Assembly (NCBI GenBank): GCA_964569085.1
Contig: CAZMTA010000005.1
Location: forward strand, 105,839 to 169,838
Length of the DNA stretch: 64,000 nucleotides
Source: JAJCZZ01 sp964569085
Lineage (GTDB): Bacteria > Gemmatimonadota > Gemmatimonadetes > Longimicrobiales > Gaopeijiaceae
Direction of reading: 5' to 3'
The notes beneath the pieces are model-generated. The model had not been told where the DNA came from, ran no database searches, and saw only the letters and a program-made list of their open reading frames with translations. Both the position numbers and the translations under genes were made by a program. Positions 16,511 to 24,400 of the stretch are shown here, piece after piece; the first letter of the stretch is position 1, and each line of letters begins with the position of its first letter.

Positions 16511-17944
16511 GTGTCGTCGGCCCGGTCCGGCCCAGTCTTTCCGCCGTCCCCGCCGGCCCTCCGCGGCGGCCCTCCTCCCTTCCGCGCCGGAGCCCCCCTG
16601 CTCGCCCCGCTCCAGGATCCCGCCACCCTCTCCGTCCTCCCGCACCGCCTGCGCGCGGTGGTGGGCGTCGTGGCGATCCTCGGCGTGGCGTGGGCGCTCT
16701 CCACCCGGCGGGACGCGGTGCGCTGGCGGCCGGTCCTGTGGGGCCTGGGGCTCCAGCTCGCCTTCGGGCTCCTGGTCCTGCGGACGCCCCTGGGCGTGGC
16801 TTTCTTCGAGGCGGTCAACCACGGCGTCGAGGCGCTGCTGGGCTACGCGGAGGAGGGGGGGCGCTTCGTCTTCGGCAACCTGGTCCAGGACGACATCCCG
16901 GTGGGCACCGGCGAGCCGGGTCAGGGGGCGTTCGAGGCCACGGGCGGGCTGGTGGCGCGGAGCGGCGCCTTCTTCGCCTTCCAGATCCTGCCCAACATCA
17001 TCTTCGTCTCCACCCTCATGACGATCCTCTACCACTGGGGGGTCATGCAGCGGGTGGTGCGGGGGGCGGCGTGGGTGCTCCAGCGCACGCTGCGGACCTC
17101 CGGGGCGGAGACGCTGGCCACCGCGTCCAACATCTTCGTGGGGCTCATGGAGTCCCCCCTGGTGGTGAAGCCCTTCCTGGAGCGGATGACCGCCTCCGAG
17201 CTCATGGCGGTGATGACGGCGGGGATGGCCACCATCAGCGGGGGCGTGCTGGCCGCCTACGCCGGGATGCTCCTCCCCTTCGAGCCGGGCGCCGCCGGCC
17301 ACCTGGTGGCGGCCTCGGTCATGTCCGCCCCGGCGGCGCTGGTCCTGGCCAAGCTCATGGTGCCCGAGACCGGCGACCCCGTCACGCTCCACACCCTGGA
17401 CGCCATGGAGGTGGAGCGGCCCGACGTGAACGTGATCGACGCCGCGGCCCGGGGCGCCTCGGAGGGGCTCCGGCTGGCGCTGGTGGTGGGGGCCATGCTC
17501 ATCGCCTTCATCGGCCTGGTCTCGCTGGCCAACGGCGTGGTGGGGTGGGCCGGGGGGCTGGCCGGGGTGGAGGGGCTGACGCTGGAGCGCATCCTGGGGT
17601 GGATCCTGGCGCCCGTGGCGTGGCTCCTGGGCGTGCCCTGGGCCGACGCCGGGGTGGTGGGCCAGCTCGTGGGGCTGGAGGTGGTGCTCAACGAGTTCGT
17701 GGCCTTCGTCCGGCTCGAGACCCTCCTCTCGGGGGGCGTCGAGCTGGGGAGCCGGAGCGTGGTGATCGCCACGTACGCCCTCACCAGCTTCGCGAACTTC
17801 GGCTCGGTGGCCATGACCCTGGCCGGGATCGGGGCGCTGGCTCCCTCCCGGCGCCACGACCTGGCCCGTCTGGGGCTCCGGGCCATGCTCGCCGGGATCC
17901 TGGCCACCCTCCTCACCGCCGCCGTGGCGGGGATCCTGGTGTGA
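16511..17944 (+). CDS. nupC: Concentrative nucleoside transporter (NupC/CNT family)
   Basis: About 477 residues. The start is uncertain: no ATG lies near the expected N-terminus; GTG at 16511 is the nearest in-frame candidate, ATG 16451 would be longer. Family landmarks: AEEGGRFVFG (NupC has an equivalent ANEGTNFVFG), FAFQILPNIIFVSTLMTILYHWGVMQ, SNIFVGLMESPLVVKPFL, MTAGMATISGGVLAAYAGML, VLNEFVAF and ALTSFANFGSVAMTLAGIGALAP. These proteins import nucleosides with Na+ or H+. The downstream PfkB kinase starts 12 bases after the stop, suggesting uptake and phosphorylation of the same compound. Confidence 0.9.
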   Translation: MSSARSGPVFPPSPPALRGGPPPFRAGAPLLAPLQDPATLSVLPHRLRAVVGVVAILGVAWALSTRRDAVRWRPVLWGLGLQLAFGLLVLRTPLGVAFFEAVNHGVEALLGYAEEGGRFVFGNLVQDDIPVGTGEPGQGAFEATGGLVARSGAFFAFQILPNIIFVSTLMTILYHWGVMQRVVRGAAWVLQRTLRTSGAETLATASNIFVGLMESPLVVKPFLERMTASELMAVMTAGMATISGGVLAAYAGMLLPFEPGAAGHLVAASVMSAPAALVLAKLMVPETGDPVTLHTLDAMEVERPDVNVIDAAARGASEGLRLALVVGAMLIAFIGLVSLANGVVGWAGGLAGVEGLTLERILGWILAPVAWLLGVPWADAGVVGQLVGLEVVLNEFVAFVRLETLLSGGVELGSRSVVIATYALTSFANFGSVAMTLAGIGALAPSRRHDLARLGLRAMLAGILATLLTAAVAGILV

Positions 17945-17955
17945 GGCCCGGGCCG

Positions 17956-18864
17956 ATGGTCTGCGTGGGCACGGTGGCGCTGGACACGGTGGAGACGCCG
18001 TCGGGCCGGATGGCGGAGGCGCCGGGGGGGTCGGCGCTCTACTTCGCCGCCGCCGCCCGACGGTGGGGCCCGGTCCTCCCGGTCGGCGTGGCGGGGGACG
18101 ACCTCCCGGAGGCCGCGCTGGCCCCGCTGGAGGCCCTCGGCGTCGACGTGTCGGGGATCCGCCGGCTCCCCGGCGCCACCTTCCGCTGGCACGTCCGCTA
18201 CGACGAAGACGGGGGCCGGGAGACGCTCGCGGCCGAGCGCGGGGTCACGGTGCGCACCCCGCCGGAGCCGGGTCCGGAGCACCGGGATCCGGGCGCGCTC
18301 TTCCTGGGGAGCACGGACCCGGGGGTGCAGCGCGCCGTGCTCGACGCCGCCGGGGCGCCGGGGCTGGTGGCGCTGGACACCATGGCCCACTGGATCCGGG
18401 ACCGGCGCGCCGAGCTCGAGGCCCTCCTTCCCCGGGTGGACCTCCTCCTGGTGGACGGGGGGGAGCTCCGCCTCCTGGGCGGGGAGGAGGACGAGGGGCG
18501 GGCCGCCGCCGCCGTCCTGGAGCGGGGGCTGCCCTGGCTCGTCGTGAAGCGGGGCGCCCGGGGGGCCGCGGCGTACGCCGGGACCGGGGCTCCGGAGTCG
18601 TCGTCGGGCGGCGCGGCGCCGGGCAGGCCCGCCCGACCCGTGGCGGAGGTCCCGGCCGCGCCCGTGGACCGGGTGGTCGACCCGACCGGGGCCGGCGACG
18701 CCTTCGCCGGCGGGCTGGTGGGCACGCTGACCGCGGCCGGGGGCCGGCGCGCCCTGGACGCCGAGGGGCTCCGCGGCGCGCTGCTCGCCGGGGCCAGCAT
18801 GGGCGCCCTGGCCGTCTCGGACTTCTCCTTCCGCGGGCTGGTGGCCGGGGAGGCCGGAGCGTGA
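17956..18864 (+). CDS. PfkB-family carbohydrate/nucleoside kinase
   Basis: 302 residues from ATG with a GAGG nine bases upstream; a GTG at 17941 overlapping the transporter stop is an alternative. PfkB signature 1 region is APGGSALYFAAAARRWG, and signature 2 is DPTGAGDAFAGGLVG with catalytic Asp248. The lid region is short and an Ala/Gly/Ser-rich insertion (about residues 210-235) is present before signature 2. Coupling to a NupC transporter points to a nucleoside such as adenosine or inosine as substrate, but ribokinase-type activity is not excluded. Its stop overlaps the next start (GTGA). Confidence 0.85.
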   Translation: MVCVGTVALDTVETPSGRMAEAPGGSALYFAAAARRWGPVLPVGVAGDDLPEAALAPLEALGVDVSGIRRLPGATFRWHVRYDEDGGRETLAAERGVTVRTPPEPGPEHRDPGALFLGSTDPGVQRAVLDAAGAPGLVALDTMAHWIRDRRAELEALLPRVDLLLVDGGELRLLGGEEDEGRAAAAVLERGLPWLVVKRGARGAAAYAGTGAPESSSGGAAPGRPARPVAEVPAAPVDRVVDPTGAGDAFAGGLVGTLTAAGGRRALDAEGLRGALLAGASMGALAVSDFSFRGLVAGEAGA

Positions 18865-19991
18865 AGCGGCTCGCCGGGGTGGTGGCGGTGGGGCTGGTGC
18901 TGGGGCTCGCGGCCCACTGGCTCGTGCGGAACGTGGTCTTCGGGCCGTCCCTCCCCTCCGGCGCCGAGATGGGGGCCGGGGCGGCGGCGCTGGGCCCGGC
19001 GCTGGAGGACGTGGCCACGGGGCTCGAGGCCCCCTGGGAGCTCGCCTTCCTCCCGGACGGGGACCTCCTGGTGACCGAGCGGCCCGGCCGTCTCGTGCGC
19101 CTCTCCCCGGAAGGCGCGCGGCGGTGGACCACCGAGGTGCCGGGGGTGCGGCCCCGGGGGGAGGGCGGCCTCCTGGGCCTCGCCCTGGACCCCGCCTACG
19201 ACGAGGGCGGGCGCATCTGGCTCTACCTCACCGCCGAGTCCGAGAACCGGGTGGAGCGGTGGCGGCTGGACGCCGACGGCACCCTGTCGGAGCGGACCGT
19301 GGTGGTGGACGGGATCCCGGCGGCGAGCTTCCACGACGGCGGGCGGATCGCCTTCGGGCCCGACGGCATGCTCTGGATCACCACCGGCGACGCCGGCGCC
19401 CCGGGGGACGCCCGGGACCCGGGCTCGCTGGCGGGGAAGATCCTCCGGGTGCGCCCCGACGGCGAACCGGCGCCGGGGAATCCGTCGGGGACCGCGGTCT
19501 GGAGCCTCGGGCACCGGAACCCCCAGGGCCTCGCGTGGGACGCGGACGGAAGCCTCTGGGCCACGGAGCACGGCCCCTCGGGGCTGGGCAGCGGGTTCGA
19601 CGAGGTGAACCGCATCCGCGCCGGCGCCGACTACGGCTGGCCCGAGGGGCGCGGCGACGACGCCCCTCCGGGCACGGTGCCCCCGGCGGCCCACTCCGGG
19701 GCCGACGACACCTGGGCGCCCTCCGGTGCGGTCGTGGCCGGCGGGAGCCTCTGGTTCGGGGGGCTCCGGGGCCAGGCCCTCTACGAGCTCCCCCTGGAGG
19801 CCGGCGGGCCGGGAACGCTCCGGGTCCACCTCTTCGGGGACCTGGGCCGCGTCCGGCAGGTGCGCCGCGGACCCGACGGGGCGCTCTGGATCCTCACGTC
19901 CAACCGGGACGGGCGGGGCCGGGCGCGGGACGGCGACGACCGGGTGGTGCGGGTCCGGCCGGAGGCGCTCCGGGGCGGGGCGGGGGGCTGA
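18861..19991 (+). CDS. PQQ-dependent sugar dehydrogenase-like (glucose/sorbosone dehydrogenase) beta-propeller
   Basis: 376 residues; GTG start overlaps the PfkB stop. A signal-anchor (residues 3-20) leads to a GSDH-fold propeller: LEAPWELAFLPDGDLLVTERPGR, EGGLLGLALDPAYDEGG, ASFHDGGRIAFGPDGMLWITTGDAG, GHRNPQGLAWD, EHGPSG, FDEVNRIRAGADYGWP. These match the Aldose sugar dehydrogenase YliI-like group, with the His of FHDGGRI corresponding to the catalytic base region. Acts in the periplasm on aldoses with PQQ. Lies in the nucleoside-transport operon, so it may handle released sugars. Confidence 0.85.
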   Translation: MKRLAGVVAVGLVLGLAAHWLVRNVVFGPSLPSGAEMGAGAAALGPALEDVATGLEAPWELAFLPDGDLLVTERPGRLVRLSPEGARRWTTEVPGVRPRGEGGLLGLALDPAYDEGGRIWLYLTAESENRVERWRLDADGTLSERTVVVDGIPAASFHDGGRIAFGPDGMLWITTGDAGAPGDARDPGSLAGKILRVRPDGEPAPGNPSGTAVWSLGHRNPQGLAWDADGSLWATEHGPSGLGSGFDEVNRIRAGADYGWPEGRGDDAPPGTVPPAAHSGADDTWAPSGAVVAGGSLWFGGLRGQALYELPLEAGGPGTLRVHLFGDLGRVRQVRRGPDGALWILTSNRDGRGRARDGDDRVVRVRPEALRGGAGG

Positions 19992-20097
19992 GCGGCCCTT
20001 GAGGCCGGGGGCGGCTCTGGAGAGCTTTCCCATCTCCCGACGCACCGGGGGCAGGCCCCCTGCGTCCTTCCCCCACGCCCCCTTCCCGGACCTCCCC

Positions 20098-20502
20098 GTG
20101 ACCGACGAAGCCCCCCGCAAGAAGCGCCTCATCGTCGTGGGCGACCGCGTCCTGATCCAGCCCGAGGAGGGCGAGGACCGGTCCAAGGTCGGCCTGTACC
20201 TCCCCAAGACCGCCGTGGACTCCCAGGCGGTCCAGAGCGGGAAGGTCCTGGCCACGGGACCCGGGAACCCGGTCTCCGCCCCCACCGAGGTGGACGAGGA
20301 GCCCTGGAAGCAGGGCGCCGCCGCCGCCGAGCCCCGCTACGTGCCGGTGCAGGCCCGCATCGGGGACTACGCGATCTTCTTCCGGAAGGCCGCGGTGGAG
20401 ATCACCTTCGAGGGCGACCGGTACCTGGTGGTGCCCCAGGCCGCGATCCTCACCCTCATCCGCGAGGCCGAGGACGACGACGCGGACGTGATCCCGTTCT
20501 GA
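20098..20502 (+). CDS. GroES/Cpn10-like protein, enlarged
   Basis: 134 residues from GTG. GroES features: LIVVGDRVLIQPEEGE, the mobile-loop region with GLYLPKTAVDSQ, then SGKVLATGPGNP, GDYAIFFRKAAVEITFEGDRYLVV and AAILTLI. It is longer than ordinary GroES (about 95) because of an insertion of roughly 25 residues (VSAPTEVDEEPWKQGAAAAE region) in the roof part and an acidic tail DDDADVIPF. No GroEL gene is adjacent, so it is either a second co-chaperonin or a GroES-fold protein with another job. The RNA methyltransferase starts 19 bases downstream, so they are probably co-transcribed. Confidence 0.8.
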   Translation: MTDEAPRKKRLIVVGDRVLIQPEEGEDRSKVGLYLPKTAVDSQAVQSGKVLATGPGNPVSAPTEVDEEPWKQGAAAAEPRYVPVQARIGDYAIFFRKAAVEITFEGDRYLVVPQAAILTLIREAEDDDADVIPF

Positions 20503-20521
20503 GGACGGGATCACCGGACCG

Positions 20522-22021
20522 ATGACCCGCGACCTCTCCCGGGGGCTGGAGCGCTACCGCCCCTTCGTCGACGACTGGGACGCCTTCCTGGCGGCCTCCC
20601 GCCGCCCCGAGCCCACCGTCTTCCGGGTGCGGACCGGCCGCGTCGAGCCCGACGCCCTGGTGTCCCGCCTGGAGGACCAGGGCTTCCGCCTGCGCCCCCT
20701 GGAGGGGATGCCGGCCTTCTACCAGGTGGAGGACGAGCCCTTCCCGGTGACCTTCACCCTGGAGCACTGGGCGGGGCTCATCTACGTGCAGCAGGCATCC
20801 ACCGGGGTGGCGGCGCCCGCGCTGGGGCCGCGCCCCGGGGAGCGCGTCCTGGACCTCTGCGCCGCCCCGGGGGGGAAGACGACGCACGCGGCGGACCTCA
20901 TGGGGGACACGGGGTGCGTGGTGGCCGCCGACGTGAGCGAGCCCCGCATCCGGGGCCTCCTGGGCAACTCGTACCGCCTGGGGCACACGAACATCACCGT
21001 TGTGGCGGGCGATGGCCGGGAGCTCCCCGGGGACGCCCGCTTCGACCGGGTCCTGGTGGACGCCCCGTGCACCGGCGAGGGCACGCTGCGCCGCCGGGGC
21101 GGAGAGCCGCCCACCCAGTCCCGCTCCTTCCTGGGGTACGTGACCGGCGCCCAGGAGGCCCTGCTGCGCAAGGCGATCCGGGTGACCCGGCCCGGGGGCA
21201 CGGTCCTCTACGTGACGTGCACCTTCGCGCCCGAGGAGAACGAGGCGGTGGTGGACGCCGTCCTGGCCGACGAGCCCGTGCGCCTGGAGCCGCTCGACCT
21301 CCCCGTGCCCCACGCGCCGGGGCTCACCGCCTTCGGGGGGCGGAGCTTCCACCCGGACCTGGAGGGCGCGGCGCGCATCTACCCGCACCACCTGGACTCG
21401 GGGGGGCTGTTCCTGGCCCGCCTCCGGGTCGACGGCGGGGACGAGCCCGCCGCCCGCTCCGCCGCGGGGGCCGCGCAGGCCACCGACGCCTGGCGGCCCG
21501 TTCCGGCGGTCTTCCCCGGGGAGGACGCCACCGAGGAGGAGGCGCGCGCCCTGGCCCGCACCGCCGAGGAGACGCTGGTCGAGTACTACGGCGTGGAGCC
21601 GTCCCTCTTCGAGGACCTGGGGTGGACGCTCCGAGGCGGACGTCTCTGGCTCCACTCCCTGGACGCCTGGCCCCTGGAGGGGTGGAGCGAGGGGTCGTGG
21701 CGGCCCATCTCCGTGGGGTTCCGGGCCATGGAGTTCGACTCCCGGGGGCGGCCACGCCCCACCAACGACGTCCTCCAGTGGCTCGGCTCCCGGATCCGCC
21801 GCTCCGTGGTGGAGCTGGACGACGCCGACCTCGACCGGGTCCTGGCCCGGGAGCGCCTCCCGGTGCCGCCGGAGCTCAAGGGCCTCGTGGCCTTCCGGTG
21901 GCGGGACACGGTCCTGGGGCGGGGAGCGTGCACGGACCGGGGCATCCGCAGCGAGATCCCGAAGTCCCGGGCGGCGGAGCTGGCCCGGGGGCGGGAGAAG
22001 GAGCGGGAGGCGGGGGCGTAG
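20522..22021 (+). CDS. rsmF: RNA 5-methylcytosine methyltransferase (RsmF/NSUN family)
   Basis: 499 residues. Motif I DLCAAPGGKTTHAADLM; motif IV DAPCTGEG with Cys183; motif VI TCTFAPEENE with Cys233, the nucleophile in m5C enzymes. The C-terminal part (about residues 320-490) has RsmF-type extension features, including GWTLRGGRLWLHSLDAWPLEGW and RPTNDVLQWLG. It probably methylates a cytosine in rRNA or tRNA. The family is certain; assignment to RsmF rather than another NSUN-like enzyme is based on the long C-terminus. Confidence 0.88.
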   Translation: MTRDLSRGLERYRPFVDDWDAFLAASRRPEPTVFRVRTGRVEPDALVSRLEDQGFRLRPLEGMPAFYQVEDEPFPVTFTLEHWAGLIYVQQASTGVAAPALGPRPGERVLDLCAAPGGKTTHAADLMGDTGCVVAADVSEPRIRGLLGNSYRLGHTNITVVAGDGRELPGDARFDRVLVDAPCTGEGTLRRRGGEPPTQSRSFLGYVTGAQEALLRKAIRVTRPGGTVLYVTCTFAPEENEAVVDAVLADEPVRLEPLDLPVPHAPGLTAFGGRSFHPDLEGAARIYPHHLDSGGLFLARLRVDGGDEPAARSAAGAAQATDAWRPVPAVFPGEDATEEEARALARTAEETLVEYYGVEPSLFEDLGWTLRGGRLWLHSLDAWPLEGWSEGSWRPISVGFRAMEFDSRGRPRPTNDVLQWLGSRIRRSVVELDDADLDRVLARERLPVPPELKGLVAFRWRDTVLGRGACTDRGIRSEIPKSRAAELARGREKEREAGA

Positions 22022-22078
22022 GAGAGAGGCCCAGGGGGAGGGGCGTGGCGGGCAGCCAGGGCGCGGCGGGCCGGGTCC

Positions 22079-22525
22079 TCAGCTTCCGGTGTCCGGCTCC
22101 GCCACCAGGAGGGCCGACACGAAGGCGGCGTCCGACGGCGCCAGCTCCATCTCCGCCAGCTCGGGCGGGGTGAACCAGCCCACGTCCCCGTGCTCCAGGG
22201 CCTCGGGCTCGCCGTCGGCCTTCACCGCCACGAAGTGGATGATGAACTCCGAGCCCGGATCCTGGGCGGACCAGAGGATGTCCCCGGTGCTCCGGCACTC
22301 CATGGCCAGCTCCTCGTCCAGCTCCCGGGCCACCGCCTCCTCCATGGTCTCGCCGGGGAGGAGCTTGCCTCCGGGGAACTCCCAGAGCCCTCCGTGGCGC
22401 TTCTCCTCGGGGCGAAGTCCCACCAGGTAGCGTCCGTCCCGGCGGATCACCGCCGCCACCACGGCCACCGGCTCCTCGGCCGGAGCGTCCTCCGGGCGCA
22501 CGCCCCCGGGTCCGCCGTCGCTCAT
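22079..22525 (-). CDS. Nudix hydrolase (MutT-like)
   Basis: 148 residues; ATG start overlaps the stop of the zinc-finger gene (ATGA). The Nudix box is complete: GKLLPGETMEEAVARELDEELAM contains G-x5-E-x7-RE-xx-EE, so metal binding should be intact. VVAAVIRRDGRYLVGLRPEEKRHGGLWEFPGGK is typical of MutT/8-oxo-dGTP diphosphatases and related CTP pyrophosphohydrolases. It likely clears damaged nucleotides in the cytoplasm. Convergent with the RNA methyltransferase, with 57 GC-rich bases between. Confidence 0.88.
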   Translation of the reverse strand: MSDGGPGGVRPEDAPAEEPVAVVAAVIRRDGRYLVGLRPEEKRHGGLWEFPGGKLLPGETMEEAVARELDEELAMECRSTGDILWSAQDPGSEFIIHFVAVKADGEPEALEHGDVGWFTPPELAEMELAPSDAAFVSALLVAEPDTGS

Positions 22526-22863
22526 CCGCACGCCGTGCAGGACGGGGTCTCGGGGAAGATCAGGAGCCGGCCGTGGGCCACGGGGCCGCCGCACTCGACG
22601 CACGTCCCGTACGAGCCGTTCTCGAGCCGCGCCAACGCCTGGAGGATGAGGGCGAGCTTGGCCCGCTCCCGCTCGGCCAGGTTCTTGGCCATGCTCTGGC
22701 TCTGGAGGGAGTCCATGCGGGAGAGCCGTCCCACCGCGGCCTGGTCGAGCTCCACGATCCCCGACGCCTGGTCGGTGACCTTCATGCTCTTCTCCAGCTT
22801 GCCGAGCTGGCGCTCGAGCTCCGCGCGGAGCTCGGTGAGCTGATCGTCGGTGAGGTGGGGCAT
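22522..22863 (-). CDS. DksA/TraR-type C4 zinc-finger protein
   Basis: 113 residues. A long N-terminal coiled-coil (ELRAELERQLGKLEKSMK onward) is followed by a C4 zinc finger with Cys88-x2-Cys91 and Cys109-x2-Cys112 (GTCVECGG ... SCTACG). This is the DksA/TraR family layout; DksA binds the RNA polymerase secondary channel and modulates initiation with ppGpp. The size is nearer to the shorter DksA-like proteins than to 151-residue E. coli DksA. Coupled by ATGA to the Nudix gene. A TATCTT element lies 32 bases upstream. Confidence 0.87.
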   Translation of the reverse strand: MPHLTDDQLTELRAELERQLGKLEKSMKVTDQASGIVELDQAAVGRLSRMDSLQSQSMAKNLAERERAKLALILQALARLENGSYGTCVECGGPVAHGRLLIFPETPSCTACG

Positions 22864-22894
22864 GGGCGAGGGGCCGGTGGGGAGGGTCGCTTCC

Positions 22895-22900
22895 AAGATA
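22895..22900 (-). promoter_or_regulatory. Probable -10 element TATCTT
   Basis: TATCTT on the minus strand 32 bases upstream of the DksA-like start, in the only AT-rich patch between that gene and the carrier gene. No clear -35. Confidence 0.45.
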
Positions 22901-22919
22901 AGGCCCCGCGCGGCCGGTC

Positions 22920-24269
22920 CTACAGCCCCACGGCCAGGGCCACGGCGATGGAGACCGCCCCCAGCCCGACCAGGGAGAGCCAGAGCGGGGCGGCCAGCTT
23001 CAGCCATTCCTCGTAGCGCACGCCGGCGGCGGCCAGGATGGCCATGAGCGCCCCGTTGGTGGGGGTGACGATGTCGCAGAGCCCCCCGCCGTACTGGTAC
23101 GCCAGGACCGTGACCTGGCGGCTCATCCCCAGGAGGTCCGAGAGGGGGACCAGGACGGGCATGGTGAGGACGGCCTGGCCGCTGACGCTGGGCACCGGCA
23201 CGTGGATCACGGCCTGCGCGGCCACCATCCCCAGCGCCGAAGCCAGGACCGGGAGGCCCTCCAGGGGTGAGAACATGGCGTGGACGATGGTGTCCACGAT
23301 CCGCCCGTCCTCGAGCACCACGAAGATGGCCCGGGCGAAGCCGATCAGGAGGGCCGCGTACGCCATCTCCCGGAAGCCCTTCACGTAGGCGTCGGCGGTC
23401 CCGCTCACCCCGAGCCCGGCGAGGGCGCCGGCGGCGCACCCCATCAGGAAGAAGAGCGCGGACATGTCGTTGAAGCCCCACCCGCGGACCATGAGCCCCC
23501 AGACGAGGACGACGAAGGTGGCGCCCACCAGGGTCAGGATGAGCCCGTCCCGGGCGCCCATGGACCGGCCCAGCTCTCCCTCCACCCCCTCGGGCTCCAC
23601 CCGGTTGCGCGCGGCGTACCGCATGGTGACGCCGACCCAGAGCACCAGGGCGAGGACCAGGAAGACGGTGCGGAAGGCCCACCCCGAGAGGAGGGGGAGC
23701 TCGGCCAGGCTCTGGGCGATCTGGACCTGGAAGGGGTTCAGGGGGCTGAAGGCCGAGGCCACGAAGGCCGGGCCGGCGCTCATGGCGACGGCCACCATGG
23801 GCGTGAAGCCGAGGCTCCGGGTCAGGACGAGGAGGGGCGGGATGAGCGCCACGATCTCCTCCTGCATGTTCTGGGTGGCGCCCCCCGCGGCGAAGAAGAG
23901 GGCCACGGCGGGGATCACCCAGAGGTCCCGGCCCCGGAACCGGTCCACCATGGACGACACCCCCCGGCCCAGCGCTCCCGTCTGCTCCACCACGCTGAAG
24001 GCGCCCCCGATCAGGAAGACCAGGAAGATCACGTCTCCGGCCTCCAGCATCCCCCGGGGCAGCGCCACGATGGCCTCGAAGGGATCCACCGGGTCGGGCT
24101 CCACCTCCTGGTACGTCCCGGCCACCACGACCGTCCGGCCCGTGGCCTCGTCCACCACCCGCTCGAAGGAGCCGGCGGGAAGCACCCAGCTCAGGGCGGC
24201 GCCGAGGAGGACGAACCCGGTGAGCAGGACCAGGGGGTGGGGGAGCCGGAAGCGCGGGCGGTCGGACAC
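22920..24269 (-). CDS. YfcC/DcuC-family membrane carrier
   Basis: 449 residues, GTG start. About twelve hydrophobic segments. YfcC-type landmarks: PHPLVLLTGFVLLGAALSWVLPAGSFER at the N-terminus, FLIGGAFSVVEQTGALGRG, FAAGGATQNMQEE, SAGPAFVASAFSPLNPF, and the C-terminal YQYGGGLCDIVTPTNGALMAIL. Family members are proposed carriers of basic amino acids, dicarboxylates or peptides; substrate here is unknown. The divergent hybrid histidine kinase starts 131 bases away. Confidence 0.85.
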   Translation of the reverse strand: MSDRPRFRLPHPLVLLTGFVLLGAALSWVLPAGSFERVVDEATGRTVVVAGTYQEVEPDPVDPFEAIVALPRGMLEAGDVIFLVFLIGGAFSVVEQTGALGRGVSSMVDRFRGRDLWVIPAVALFFAAGGATQNMQEEIVALIPPLLVLTRSLGFTPMVAVAMSAGPAFVASAFSPLNPFQVQIAQSLAELPLLSGWAFRTVFLVLALVLWVGVTMRYAARNRVEPEGVEGELGRSMGARDGLILTLVGATFVVLVWGLMVRGWGFNDMSALFFLMGCAAGALAGLGVSGTADAYVKGFREMAYAALLIGFARAIFVVLEDGRIVDTIVHAMFSPLEGLPVLASALGMVAAQAVIHVPVPSVSGQAVLTMPVLVPLSDLLGMSRQVTVLAYQYGGGLCDIVTPTNGALMAILAAAGVRYEEWLKLAAPLWLSLVGLGAVSIAVALAVGL

Positions 24270-24302
24270 GGGCGTGCGGGGCTGAGGGGATCGGCGGGGA
24301 GG

Positions 24303-24308
24303 AAGGTA
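24303..24308 (-). promoter_or_regulatory. Probable -10 element TACCTT for the carrier gene
   Basis: TACCTT on the minus strand, 34 bases upstream of the GTG start at 24269, inside the divergent region shared with the histidine kinase. No good -35 at 17-18 bases. Confidence 0.45.
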
Positions 24309-24343
24309 GGCGGCGCGGGGACGAGGAGCACCCCCGACGTCGA

Positions 24344-24373
24344 TTGACACCCGGGAGGCCGGGGGCCGACCTT
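24344..24373 (+). promoter_or_regulatory. Candidate sigma-70-type promoter (TTGACA-N18-GACCTT)
   Basis: A perfect TTGACA at 24344-24349 followed after 18 bases by GACCTT at 24368-24373, 27 bases before the histidine kinase ATG. GACCTT resembles the TACCTT elements found elsewhere in the window. Confidence 0.5.
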
Positions 24374-24400
24374 GCCTCTCCCTCCTCCTGCCGGGACATC

